Shown piece by piece: positions 33,362 to 44,275 of a DNA stretch of 64,000 nucleotides (the stretch's first letter is position 1; every line of letters starts with the position of its first letter). The stretch comes from Collybia mongolica (lineage: Eukaryota > Basidiomycota > Agaricomycetes > Agaricales > Clitocybaceae), in assembly GCA_013420905.1 (NCBI GenBank), contig JAAXNY010000008.1, positions 2,914,001-2,978,000 of the forward strand, given 5' to 3'. A program made the position numbers and the translations under genes. The notes under the pieces were generated by a model. It had not been told where the DNA came from. It ran no database searches and saw only the letters and a program-made list of their open reading frames with translations.

Positions 33362-35088
33362 TTACAAATCTTGCTTGATTCCAAGTTCCTTCAAAACTTC
33401 CGCACAGACAATCAGCCACGCCTTTCCGATCTTCTCGAAGTCTTCCAGCTGTTCACATATATCAGCCTAGCTTAATAACACGAAAAAAAAACATCCCGTA
33501 CCTCCGTCCAGACCTGAGCGCTGCATCGTGTCCACCAGGCCCCGTTATGGTAGAAATGTGCAGAGTAGGCCTTTTGCTCCTCCAGCATCTTCTGCTTGAA
33601 CTTCAAGTCGATCTCGACTGTGAGAGGAACGCTACCCGGGAAAGGGAGCTCGACGTTGACCTGATTTCCAGTTATAAGGGGTTCATCACCCGCGGGAATG
33701 ATGGTTCTACGAACCATGTTCAAGGTCAAGTCGCCCTCGGGATCGAGGACCCGAGTTCCGAAAATTTCAGCCAGGCGTTTTCCGCCCTTGACGGCCATAT
33801 CATGACAATATGCATTGATCTTGGCTTCGCCCCCAAGCCAGTTCCTGAAATCCAGTGCTAGAAGGAGGTATAAATAAAAACAATTGTGGAAGGATAGCTT
33901 TGAAAATACATACCAGGAATGACGCTGAAATACGGTGTCCAATCAATGGTCCCGTTCCCTGGATTGGGGTTAGTGCATCAAGAACTGGGGGTGAAAAGTA
34001 TCTCGGTTCACATTCGTATTGGATAACAAAATTAGGATCAATCCTATCTGCTGGAGAGATATATGTATGTGCCGTTGGAATAGACGTCTTAACGAGGTGC
34101 TGGTTCCTGTTTCAAAAAGTCATTAGCGGTCATCCCGTATCGTTGAGTCGACGACTTACCGTTCGGGAACGTAAAGGATAGAACACGAGCGTTTGGTGAG
34201 CAGCCATTTGTGGCAGTTCTGCGACGAACATTAGAACTCAACGATCGAGAAATCAGAAAATAATTGATGTACCGAGACCCAAAAGTCTGGTTGTGATTCG
34301 CCCAAATTAGTCTCTTCCTGACCGACGGAGTGGGCAGCGTCGATGACGCTCCATACGCCTTCCTCCTTGCAAATCTTTACCATTTCCTGCCAGGGAAGAA
34401 GCACGCCAGGATTAGATATGATACTATCAATTACCGCGACCCGCTTTTTGCCCTCGGATTTTGGGAGCGAGCGAAGGTGTTCCCGGAATAGCGTAATAAT
34501 ATCTGCGTGTGTAGTAGGAAACTCAACAACAAATTGAGCCACTGTCGGGTGCGGGTGGATGTCACTGATATACTGCACTGTCTTGGAGACGGAGTGGTAT
34601 GTCGTACTGACTTTAATGCGCACTGTTAGCCCTTTGCCTGCATTGAAACTGACCAAGGCTTACACGGAATAATGATATCTCCTGATTCCCACTCAAAGTT
34701 CCGTAGAACTATATTTACACCCGTGGACGCGTTTTGGACCAACACACACTCATCGACCTTCGCCCCAATCAACTGGGAAAGTCTGCGGCGAGTATCGATC
34801 AGAAGGGGTAGATACCCGATGCGATGGAAGTGGTCAGGATTCGCTTCGACCTTCATCGTCATCTTGTTCACCGCAGCAAGCACTGGGAGCGGTGTTGAGC
34901 CGTATGATCCTAAAGATTGCGTGGAGACATTTCGTCAGGGGTCAATCGCGCGCACGGTATTTGTAATGCGGACCATGGTTCAAGTTAATGTATTCTGGAT
35001 CAAACCCAAAATACTTGTGCATGCCATGGCCAAAGGCTGGCGGGGGCTGCTTGTACAGCTCAACGGGATCCAACTGTTCCAAACTCAT
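33362..35088 (-). CDS. PLP-dependent class V aminotransferase (isopenicillin-N-epimerase/cysteine desulfurase-like)
   Basis: Starts MSLEQLDPVELYKQPPPAFG at 35088, continuing to EYINLNHG. Further exons give LVQNASTGVNIVLRNFEWES (cofactor phosphate loop), YHSVSKTVQYISD, SEGKKRVAVIDSIISNPGVL and VWSVIDAAHSVGQ, with the Asp that binds the pyridine nitrogen. NCHKWLLTKRSCSILYVPER supplies the Schiff-base Lys in the HKW context. C-terminal exons include DWTPYFSVIPALDFRNWLGG and NVELPFPGSVPLTVEI, ending LEELGIKQDL-like at 33362. About seven introns are needed. The fold is a pyridoxal-phosphate enzyme acting on an amino acid, most like fungal proteins annotated as isopenicillin N epimerase homologues. 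The actual substrate is unknown, and no beta-lactam genes are nearby, so that name should not be taken literally. Confidence 0.92.
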
Positions 35089-36742
35089 GGTGGTATGAGT
35101 CTGAAGACGTTGATGACTCGTTCGGATCATCCGTTTAAATATCGAGATGGGAAAGTGTTTTAAGCGTGAGTGACAATTTATCACGAAGATCACATGATAG
35201 GTCACGCACGCGTCGAGCGCCGAGACACGCCTCGACCTACACGCCAAGCGCGGCTATAAGGGGAAACGGCGCGACCTTGAATAGCTTTCTTGTATGATTT
35301 GAGCTCTACAAAAGGTGGAAGAACTTATGATCGCGAGAAAGCCAGGTAACAACCATAGAGGTTTCTTTGTTATAAAATTTATCAGAAAGCTTCCAAGGAG
35401 GTGTAGCACGGTTCTCACGGAAACCAGGTTGAGTTTTCCATGCAAAGGGCGTTTAATCTGCTAATGATCAAAAATTTTGGGAGCTGCGACGTGCACGATT
35501 TATGGCTAAGCCCTCGGATCGTTGAGCTTGTATATCATAGATAACCATTCATCATAGCCTGCACTTAGTGTCTTAGCATTGATTGGCGCATACAAGAGCA
35601 AAAGCAAAGCATGGGGTTTCTGGCGAAGGTTTTAGGATATGTGCAAAACGATATGTAAGGAATACGCACGAAAAGCAGGATCTTGGGTCATGCACAACAT
35701 CAACATGTGTCGCATATGCTTTTCGAGCCCGGTGGTTGCATCCGTCCCTCTGATTTTAGTCAGCGATAAGAAGTTGACAACAAGGAGTTCTAATGCCAAT
35801 CCCACGAAGCAAACGAAGGAGCGATTCAGACACGAATCCAGCGGGGCCTGCCTACAGCACCACAGCCTTTCAATCACTTTTGTCACTCAGATGAGGCAGG
35901 AATAGCTTACGTCGCGTTCAAATGGTAGCACCTCATCCCCCCAACCGTCATGTCCTCGTAATAATAAGGCCTCGCTGAAACTGTCTATTGGTCAAATTCC
36001 TGGTCCTTCGGCTCTAAAGTATCTTGTTGTGATTATGGATCGACAACCCCATTTTCGGAGCAAAAATCACGGAGTGGAAGGTTGCGGAAGGTTGTGGTTC
36101 GCGATGAAGCCTTGAGAAAAAAATACTAGCACGCGCCGCTGTTCCTGACACGTGCTCTCAGGTGACGCGTGGTATCCCGTGATGGCGACTGGATTTGTCC
36201 ATCACATAGCTTAAGTTAGTCTTTTGACCTTCCCCTTCGAAAGTTTGACTTCCAGAATTCTGTTCGGCCAGGAACTTCCTGGGGCCTCATTTTCTTCATC
36301 CATTGCAAACAAATATCACAGCGCTAACTCAACCCCCCATCACGGTCCCACATAGCTCTTCCATTATCTTCACTTGTACAATTTCATACAGCACCAAACC
36401 GTAATCACACCCTTGGGTATAAATTTTAAGCCCACATTTCGGCCACAGAAATGCGCAACTTGATCTTGACGCGCTGAAATGGCAGAACTTCGATTCTGGC
36501 TCAAAACGTTGCGGATCCTCCGTTCTTCTATCGGCCGTTTGTCCACGCCTGCAGGTCAAGCATCCTCGAAGCCTGCTTGTGGTCCAACTCCGTCCTTCGG
36601 TAGCACGGGTCTCGTGCCCACACAACTCCGAGTCTGCTCGTTGTACAATCACAGTCTTTTTTAACGGCGAAATTTGAGTACAGACACCATTCCACTCTTT
36701 TCCCCCCTCGCTCCTTTTTTTTCCCTTGTAAATCGTCTCGCC
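35089..36742. other. Gene-poor region (divergent promoters)
   Basis: 1.65 kb between the divergent aminotransferase and DUF6534 genes. A pyrimidine-rich stretch (36690-36725) just upstream of the DUF6534 start fits a fungal core promoter. Small open frames show no motif. Confidence 0.5.
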
Positions 36743-38899
36743 ATGTCTGCACAGTCCCTCTTTCTTGATAATACGTCCGTTGGGTCTCTGCTCGTGATTT
36801 TGGGGCGACTAATCATAGGTATCCCCGTTTGTTTTACAGAATGGGTGCAGCATTTATTGGCGTTGTTGTCGCGGCTGCGTGAGCAATTTTACTGTATACA
36901 TGCATCTCGTGTCTGATTTTTCGCTCGTAGACTCCTTGGAGGTAACCAGCATTCACAATAAATTCATCCACGCGCATAACCTTTGCTCCAGTTTCTCTCG
37001 TCCAAACATGGTATTATTTCACACATCAAAAAGATAACTGGCCTCTCAAATCGCTGGTCGGTCACCATAGAACTGCGAGGTACCCGGAGACTGATTTTCT
37101 AAACTCGCTCTAGGTGGCTGCAGTCATGTGTTTCGACACCGTCCACCAGATGTTGATCTCGCATGCCGGTAGGCAATATCCTAAACATATAATCGCTACT
37201 TACACTCTCTAGTCTACATCTACGTCATTACGAATTTCAACAACCCTGTCCAACTCGAAAATCTCGTCTGGTAAGCATATCACACTGTGTATGCCCTTTT
37301 CAATACTAATCTGACTCCCCGTTCAGGAGTATCCTGGTAGGTACCACGAATATCCCATCCATGTCTGGCTCCTGATGTTGGTTTGGCTCCAAGGTCGAGG
37401 TCTTATTTAACGTATGTCCCCACCTCGCCCAATATGGTCTTTCCCTCGACCTTTGCCGATTTACAGGGATTCACCGCACTTCTCGTACAAAGGTATAATA
37501 CCACGCATCATTCTTTTCTTTTAATTTAAAACACTCCTATAGCTTCCTCACTATGCGGGTGTGGCGACGTAAGTGGCTCTCCGTATATTTTTCTACACTT
37601 ACTTTTCGCGTCGGGGTAATAGTCAGCAACAAAAATATTTGGCTGACAGGCGTTGTGGTATGTTGTGTCCGCAAAGTCAACCACTCGCCTAATGAAAATA
37701 CTCGTAGACTATCCTTGTCGCTGGCGAGTTTGGTGCGTTTATTGTTTCTTTCAGCACCTGTGTACTAAACAAAGAACCGTAGGATGTGTAATTGGTGGGC
37801 CCTGCCTATTTCTTTCTTGTAACCCCCGTTGACCCGAGTTACTGGGATCACCTTAGCCTTTGGGGTTAAGTCGTGAGTGTTCTGAGCCATAGTTCCAGGT
37901 TCTGTGCCGACGTATTTTCTGTTAGGCTGGGTTTCCGCACGTTCGCAGAGCTTCAGACCCTCAAAGTACGTCGAATCTTAAGGGACTGCAAACCATGTGT
38001 TTAACCAATAAAATCTAGTATCTATCGATTACTGTAAATGCCCTTGCAGCCGCAGGGGACGTGCTTATTGCAGGTATACTTTGTACTCTGCTTCATCGGT
38101 CTAGAACTGGTTTCCACAGGTGAGTTCGCGTTTTTTTAGTGTCGCCGTGCCTCTAATTGTGTCTTCGATAGATCGGATACCATGATCAATAAATTGGTCA
38201 GTAGCAACCTGGTAAGGATAAATTTACCGCTGATCACTCCACATTAGATCTTATTCGCTGTCAATACTGGCTTCTTAACCAGGTCGGTACCTTCTTGCCC
38301 CACAATAGTTTTAAAATTTAGCTAAAGTCGCTTATCGGCCCGAAGTCTCTTCGCTGTTGCTTCCTTGATATCGGTGAGCATGACCTGTTCTTCTCGGACA
38401 ACGTGGGTCATTACCTGACGCTCGATTTCGATAGATTGTTGTAGCGGGTGAAACTTTCCTGTACATTGCATTCTTCTTCTGCATGGGCCGTCGTATGTCC
38501 TTCATCCGTTGTCACCGTCATAAGCCTCACTTAGGTGAAATTGCGTTTTTCCCTTGACAGTCTATTCGAATTCCCTTCTCGCAACCCTCAATGCCCGCAA
38601 GATGATACGTGGCGCCGCCGATGGCATTCAGAGCACGAGCGATAACCTTTCACTATCTCTCCGCGATTTTCCTAAGAACGGAACGATGTCATCAAGGGTG
38701 AGTCGCACGACTAAGCCGTCCAATTTGTAGTAAAAATTTATGCTCAGCCTTCCGCCAGCGTCCGACGAACATCTCTATAAAAATCGACACTACGAAGGAG
38801 TTCGTGACCGATTCCGACCAGGGCCACGATGCCGAAAAGGCTGCGTCGGCTCTTGTGAGTACAAGTAGCCGCAGGCTCAGTGGACGAACAGGACGCTGA
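36743..38899 (+). CDS. DUF6534 multi-pass membrane protein
   Basis: More than ten short exons rebuild a DUF6534 protein. MSAQSLFLDNT splices to MGAAFIGVVVAA, then SLVQTWYYFTHQKDNWPLKS, then VAAVMCFDTVHQMLISHA, joined to VYIYVITNFNNPVQLENLVW. VEVLFN joins GFTALLVQSFLTMRVWRLS, then NKNIWLTGVV, AAGDVLIAGILCTLLHRSRT, ILFAVNTGFLT, and LYIAFFFCMGR to YSNSLLATLNARKMIRG. The order, the spacing and the NSLLATLNAR block are family hallmarks. The C-terminal tail is hydrophilic and Ser-rich, ending RRLSGRTGR at 38897-38899. The family is common in Agaricomycetes and has about seven membrane helices; its function is not established. No disabling change is seen, but with this many joins one or two exons may be wrong. 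Confidence 0.85.
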
Positions 38900-39350
38900 C
38901 GGTCGGGCAGTCGTCAAGCTCCACAACCTGTCCTTTCAAGGATGAACCCGAGGTTTAAGCAAATGACCTTGCTCGAACGCTGTGCATATTTTCTGTATCT
39001 TATTCGTATAAAAATGAAGGCCCGGAAATATTCTTCGTAACAATGCAGTTGTAGCGTGTAATTGTTTCTTGGGAGAAGAATGATGAATAGTTGGGGATGA
39101 AGGAAGGATAGGTTTTGGTTGGTGTGGGCGGGTTCGCAATGTATATTTGTTATGTGGCCATTGTCATTATGCGGTAGTGTACAGAGCACGTTTGAATTCG
39201 GTTGCAACTTGACGTTGCTGGACGAGAACTGGGGGTTTATATCGCCACTATTTTAAGGAAGGGTATCGCGCTTCTATAAAACGCTGTGACTCTGACAGCG
39301 AAAAACGATACGACAAATTAGTAGGTTTACAGGACATACAACTTTCGCAT
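38900..39350. other. Convergent 3' intergenic region
   Basis: Between the DUF6534 gene (+) and RPC25 (-); no further gene seen. Confidence 0.5.
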
Positions 39351-40294
39351 TCAACCCTCTTCCATTGCATTTTCCTCTTCCTCTTCCTCTTGCCCCGCTC
39401 CGTTCCACCATGCCACAGGCCCAAGGCCCTGCTCTGCTACCGAGCACTGTAGCATACATCGAAACCAACATCGCTTTAAAAAGCAGAAACAACATGGCAC
39501 TCACAATGACATTATATGGCGCCCGCTTCGCCTCTCTGTGCACTTGCACGCCTTCCGCCATCTTCGGGGGTCCAGGCTCGTCATCGAAGAAATCGTCCGC
39601 CTCAACACGCACACGAACTACCTCCCCTTGGTCAATATACATCCTCTCTGATACGGGCGTATTTAGAAGATCATGTGTCGAGGATAGTTCCGAATCAGGG
39701 AGCCAGAAATGAGCGCGTTCGTTGGGGTCACTAGAGTGATGTGAAAAATGGGTGTATGAAGAGCAGAAAAAGACGAACAACGCAGTTGGTTGGGGAAGGT
39801 AGGACACGGGGATATACATGTCGTCGAAGAAGCCAATAGTCACTTAATCCAGGCATATTGTTAGTAAGAATCTAAAGATGAGGTGGGGAACATACGTCGA
39901 ATACCGTCCTGGTCAGAAGATTTAACCTTCGCAATTATGACTTCAGACGCAAACGGCCTGAACACAACCATACGAAATATGACTAAGAGGTATCAGCGTT
40001 TCGTTCAGATGCGCCGTTCGGAAAGCCTGACCTTTGTACCACAAGAACCCATCGCCATATCTGACTTTCCCTTCGCCAGCCTGGCTCAGGTCAAAGATGC
40101 AGATACAGAGTCCAACATCGTGCAAAACCCGGTTTGCATATTTCTTATTTAGTTCGGCAATCAGTGCCTGGTCTACTGGGGCCCCGAAGTTGGTTGGATG
40201 GATCGCCACGGTGTCCTGGTCAGACGAGTTAGTTTTTGAAGGCGAGTGTGATCTGGATGGCACGGCGAACTTTGAGAATCGACAATACGAACAT
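39351..40294 (-). CDS. RPC25: RNA polymerase III subunit RPC25 (RPB7-like stalk subunit)
   Basis: MFVLSILK (start 40294) splices to DTVAIHPTNFGAPVDQALI and ELNKKYANRVLHDVGLCICI, continuing GEGKVRYGDGFLWYK, then FRMVVFRPFASEVIIAKVKS and TIGFFDDMYIPVSYLPQP. After an intron come DPNERAHFWLP, then YIDQGEVVRVRVEADDFFDD and EGVQVHREAKRAPYNVI. A final intron with the donor just after NVI joins CSVAEQGLGPVAWW, the conserved end, followed by an acidic poly-Glu tail that stops at 39351. Reading through that intron would replace the conserved end with unrelated sequence. With RPC17 it forms the Pol III stalk needed for tRNA and 5S gene initiation. It is divergently transcribed from the RIM2-type carrier. 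Confidence 0.95.
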
Positions 40295-40622
40295 GTCAAC
40301 TATCCGTAGTCTGCGTCCTCGCTGGGCTGGTTGTACCTTCAGTCCGCAGCTGCAGCTAAGATTTGGTGTGCTTGAATAACATGAAAGTCAGAACGAATCA
40401 AAAAAAAAAAACGATTTGGCAAGGGTTAGATCTTATCTTATCTTATCTTATACTTGTCTGGTGACAACATCGTTATGCACGTGATGGCGTAAAAATTCCA
40501 AAATTCCTCCGCTTCCCTCACACCCCGTAACAGCAACCAACTCTCCTTTTCTTTCGCCCTGGGACGACGAGAACATAAACCCTTGAAACCGCCTCAAACA
40601 AAGTGCAGACTTATATAATCTT
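40295..40622. promoter_or_regulatory. Shared divergent promoter region of RPC25 and the RIM2-type carrier
   Basis: Only 328 bases separate the two start codons, so both promoters must lie here. The stretch contains a 12-A run (around 40400) and an (ATCTT)n microsatellite at 40430-40450 with four full units. Such poly-A tracts commonly exclude nucleosomes; a regulatory role for the pentamers is unproven. Confidence 0.6.
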
Positions 40623-41777
40623 ATGGCCGGAGCGTCAACCCAAACCTCATCTCTCCTCCCAGCCAAATCATGGCAACACTTTGTCGCAGGCGGGTTAGTT
40701 GCTCTCACTTTCATCGGCGTCTTGCACAGATTCAAATTGCTTCGCTGTCTCTCTTATAGGCTAGGAGGGATGTGCGGTGCCATAGTGACAAGTCCATTTG
40801 ATGTTGTCAAGACTCGGCTTCAATCAAGTCTCTTCAGGGAGAAGGCTGCGTCAGTTGGTGTAATGGGTGGCGGTGGAGGGACGGTAGTAGTGGGCGCGCC
40901 AAGGTCAAGTGGTCTGCTGTACAACTTCGTGGAGACTGGGCACATCCTACGGTGCGACCATTTTGGTGCCTTGAAAATTGACCGTCCCTGACATCACACA
41001 GAGATATCTACCGCGAAGAATCCCCACGCGCCCTCTTCAAGGGTCTTGGACCCACACTAGTTGGCGTTATTCCAGCCCGCTCGATAAACTTCTACACGTA
41101 CGGAAATGGGAAACAAATTATTGCCAATTACTTCAACAATGGACAGGAGAACTCATACGTCCATTTGACTGCCGCTGCTATTGCAGGCATCGTCACCGGA
41201 ACCGCCACGAACCCCATATGGGTGGTGAAGACGAGGTTGCAGCTATCAGCCTCGAATCAAACGGAAGCAGGGCAACGGGCGATTAGCAATAGTTGGACGA
41301 CTATCAGACAAATCATGCGACAGGAAGGGATCCGAGGGTTCTACAAGGGTCTCAGTGCCAGTTATCTGGGCGTCACGGAAGGCACTATCCAATGGGTGCT
41401 ATACGAACATCTGAAGAAGGTCACGGCGGGTACTGAGGGCCAGGGTAGTGTACAAGAGTGGATAGGTATGCTGGGAAGTGCAGGAACAGCGAAATGCGTA
41501 GCAAGTCTTATAACATATCCTCACGAAGTCAGTCAATTCTCCTCAACCATAATCTTTTCTCTAACGACTCTTTTAGGTGCTACGTACGCGGCTGAGACAA
41601 CCGAGCGTCAACGGCGTTGTCAAGTACTCAGGCCTTATGCAAACATTACGGCTTGTGATAGCAGAAGAAGGCGCACGGTCATTGTATGGTGGATTAAGTG
41701 CACATCTCATGCGTGTCGTTCCCAATGCCGCTGTGATGTACTCCATATACGAAGGAATCCTACGATGGGGAAAGTAG
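40623..41777 (+). CDS. RIM2: Mitochondrial pyrimidine nucleotide carrier, RIM2 type
   Basis: Mitochondrial carrier family protein with the three sequence repeats: TSPFDVVKTRLQ (repeat 1, after an intron joining HFVAGG to LGGMCG), NPIWVVKTRLQL (repeat 2) and YPHEVLRTRLRQ (repeat 3, after an intron). The Trp in the second signature is typical of the nucleotide/NAD/folate carrier branch. The conserved partner segments ALFKGLGPTLVGVIPARS, GFYKGLSASYLGVTEGTIQW and SLYGGLSAHLMRVVPNAAVM are present. A Gly-rich insertion lies between repeats 1 and 2. It spans the inner mitochondrial membrane with six helices and, like yeast Rim2, should exchange pyrimidine nucleotides. Ends RWGK at 41777; reading past the last donor gives an alternative, less likely, tail. 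Confidence 0.94.
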
Positions 41778-42988
41778 ATGATATACCAACAACCCCCACA
41801 ACCACCCCTGATCATTCCTCACTGGCCAGTGTGCCTCATTTGGCCGCACCCGAACCGCCGCCCTACGCCCAGGTCGAAAAGTAATCACGCCCACTACTCT
41901 TTAGTATATCCACCCAGCCATACGGCTTGTAGTTTCCTCCCGCTTTGACGTATTCACTGCTCACCACTTGCATCTGTACACTATCTGCCGCGCACTCCCA
42001 TACATATTTGGCTCTACTTTACATATTACCTACATCTATCTGTCGTGCATGTGATTGCGTTGGAGCTATAATGTCAATAATATATCCGTCTCTGCACCCG
42101 ATGTGTACACAAGTGAAAGTTTTGGAACGGGTTCGAGGTGTGGAATCTTAGCGGGGGGCCGTTCCTCGACCGGATGTTCCCGGTTTGTTAGCCTCAGTCA
42201 CCGATGGCCACAACGCGCATTGTGAAATGGCCCCATGATATATTACCTCAAGGAATCGCGGTCTCCCGTGGGTTAGGAAGCCTACACCCTCTGCGAGAAC
42301 TTCAGATGTACCTCTAGCTTGGTCACTGCCTTCTTAAGGGACCACTACTCCCACTGTCCGCTGGATTTCAAAATACAATAGGTTTGTGATATTCTTTCTT
42401 TTTTTGAAGGGAAAATAAACTCAGACAAATAGGTTGGCTACAGTGGCGAAGTTGGATACAGATCTTCAGGCTGAATGCTTTACTGTTTTACAACAACCAA
42501 GATAACCGCTCTGATACCAGGTTGCTTCAATACCGGGTTGCTTTCAACACCCGCGGGCTAAGTTCGGTCTCCACAGCTGCAGGCTTGTGCCATTTGTCTA
42601 CCAAGGGTTGAAGAAGTGACTCCGATATGGAACCTATTACCCGTCGAGCACCACTTCGACCATAGGGCCTGCCCATTTTTAGGTCAAGCAACACGCACCC
42701 TTGTCGTACGCCACATTCAAAAACTGCGGTGCACCGTCAGGATTTCACCCGACACGGGCTACATAACCTCGAACTCCGCGCGGACAGATGGACAAAAGCT
42801 GCAACAGCTTCAAGAGCATTATACTCCGCATATTCTGACTGCCATGCTGTGTTGGAAGGTGGGTATGTTCTTGACTGATATCGACGGACCGTGCTAGCTT
42901 GAATTTTATAAAGTGCGCAAAGATGGTCCTTATTGCCTTGTAAAACGTTCAACGCCCCTTCCACCTTAAAGACCGCTTTTCTGTCCTG
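41778..42988. other. Gene-poor region
   Basis: 1.2 kb without a recognisable gene. The open frame 42616-42897 shows no motif. Confidence 0.5.
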
Positions 42989-43715
42989 ATGACTTTAAAT
43001 GATACTCCGTTTTCAACAAACCATCTGGAAGCTAAATTGTTCCTGGAATGTATTCACGAGGAGGATTGGCAAAACCCGGCCATCGTCATTTGGATAGAGA
43101 ACATGTTGATGGACTTTCCTCTGAGTGAAACCTCGGACGCTGCAGCTACGATATCAGAGTATGTGATCATACGTTGTCGTTATTTGCCCTCCACTAATTG
43201 TATTCAGAAGACTTGCCCACAAGTGTGGGCCCCAAAATACGCGAATGTTAACACTCTGCAGCATTCTGCTTAGATGTCATGGTAGAATCTCTGAAGCCAT
43301 TCACCTATTGGATTTGGCCTTATATTTCACCAATGAACCCGAGGTCACCCGATTACTGAAGATGTATTGCAGTCAACTCGCGGGACCGCCCCGGAGAGAC
43401 GATCGCATGCTGCCAGGAAACTTCCTTGGGATTGAGCCTTTCAATACAGCTCGTGGCCTCCGCAAAGCCTGGCGAGCTCTTCTGGATTTGGAACATGAAT
43501 CTAGTTCGGCAACAAGTAACAACCGGACACCAATGACTGCACTCGGCCACCTTTCCGACTCAGGATCTGGAACACAAGAACTGGACGAGACGCTAGAGGA
43601 CTGGGCTCGAAGACTACCAACGCGCAGCGCTTCTCAGGAGGTCGTCGAACTGCAGAATGAATACAAGGCTGCGTCAGAAGCGCTTCAAGCGAGTATCTGG
43701 TATCTGGATCCTTAA
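42989..43715 (+). CDS. Hypothetical protein with TPR-like helical pair
   Basis: Two exons. The first runs from MTLNDTPFSTNHLEAKLFLE to a donor near 43160; the second begins after an AG near 43208. The join gives ISERLAHKCGPQNTRMLTLC in one frame. The segment ILLRCHGRISEAIHLLDLAL followed by EPEVTRLLKMYCSQL has the alternating helix pattern of a tetratricopeptide repeat but only one or two units. The rest is polar and Ser-rich (ESSSATSNNRTPMTALGH), with a C-terminal helix, ending YLDP. About 225 residues. I do not recognise the family. The clean splice and long second exon argue for a real gene. Confidence 0.5.
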
Positions 43716-44275
43716 CAAAAGAAGCCGTGGGGACCCAGGCGGGCTAACTGCTACTACGTGAATAATTCCCCTTGGGTTTGTTCTTGGGCTTTTGTATCTT
43801 CTAGTTGTTTTTACGAGTCATACCTTTTGTCTTCCAATTAAATGTTGTTCGTGAGATTTGTTTCCAAGATGCATGAACCAACCCGTTGTTCGGTACTATC
43901 ATCTCGAGAATGGCTAATCGTATATCATCAAGGACATATTTCGTCGACTCTCTGGCTTGTGACTGGATTTGAGACACTCAACAGCGGAAGACCCCGAACA
44001 CCGCATTTTTTTTTCTCCCGCTCACCGCCCGTTCGGTCACAGGCCTACCCTCGAATCCAATCTTGCAACTCCATCAGGCAAAAGATCCAATCCTCGCGCG
44101 ATGGTCGTCCAGAGGTATTTCCGAATAACTTCATCGGAAGTTCTGCAATAGAACAGCCAAGCATGGTCAACTAAAAGACCTGCGTAATCGCATTTCCCCA
44201 GCACGGTTTTCAACTTAATACACTCTAAAGCACCCAAATATGTCGAGTCCCGTCCTGCAGAACGAAAAAGTTCCA
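43716..44275. other. Intergenic upstream of the MFS transporter
   Basis: 560 bases with no recognised gene; should contain the transporter promoter. Confidence 0.5.

Noticed and set aside
33362..35088. Beta-lactam (isopenicillin) biosynthesis cluster
   Set aside because: Only an epimerase-like aminotransferase is present; no synthetase or oxidase partner lies nearby.
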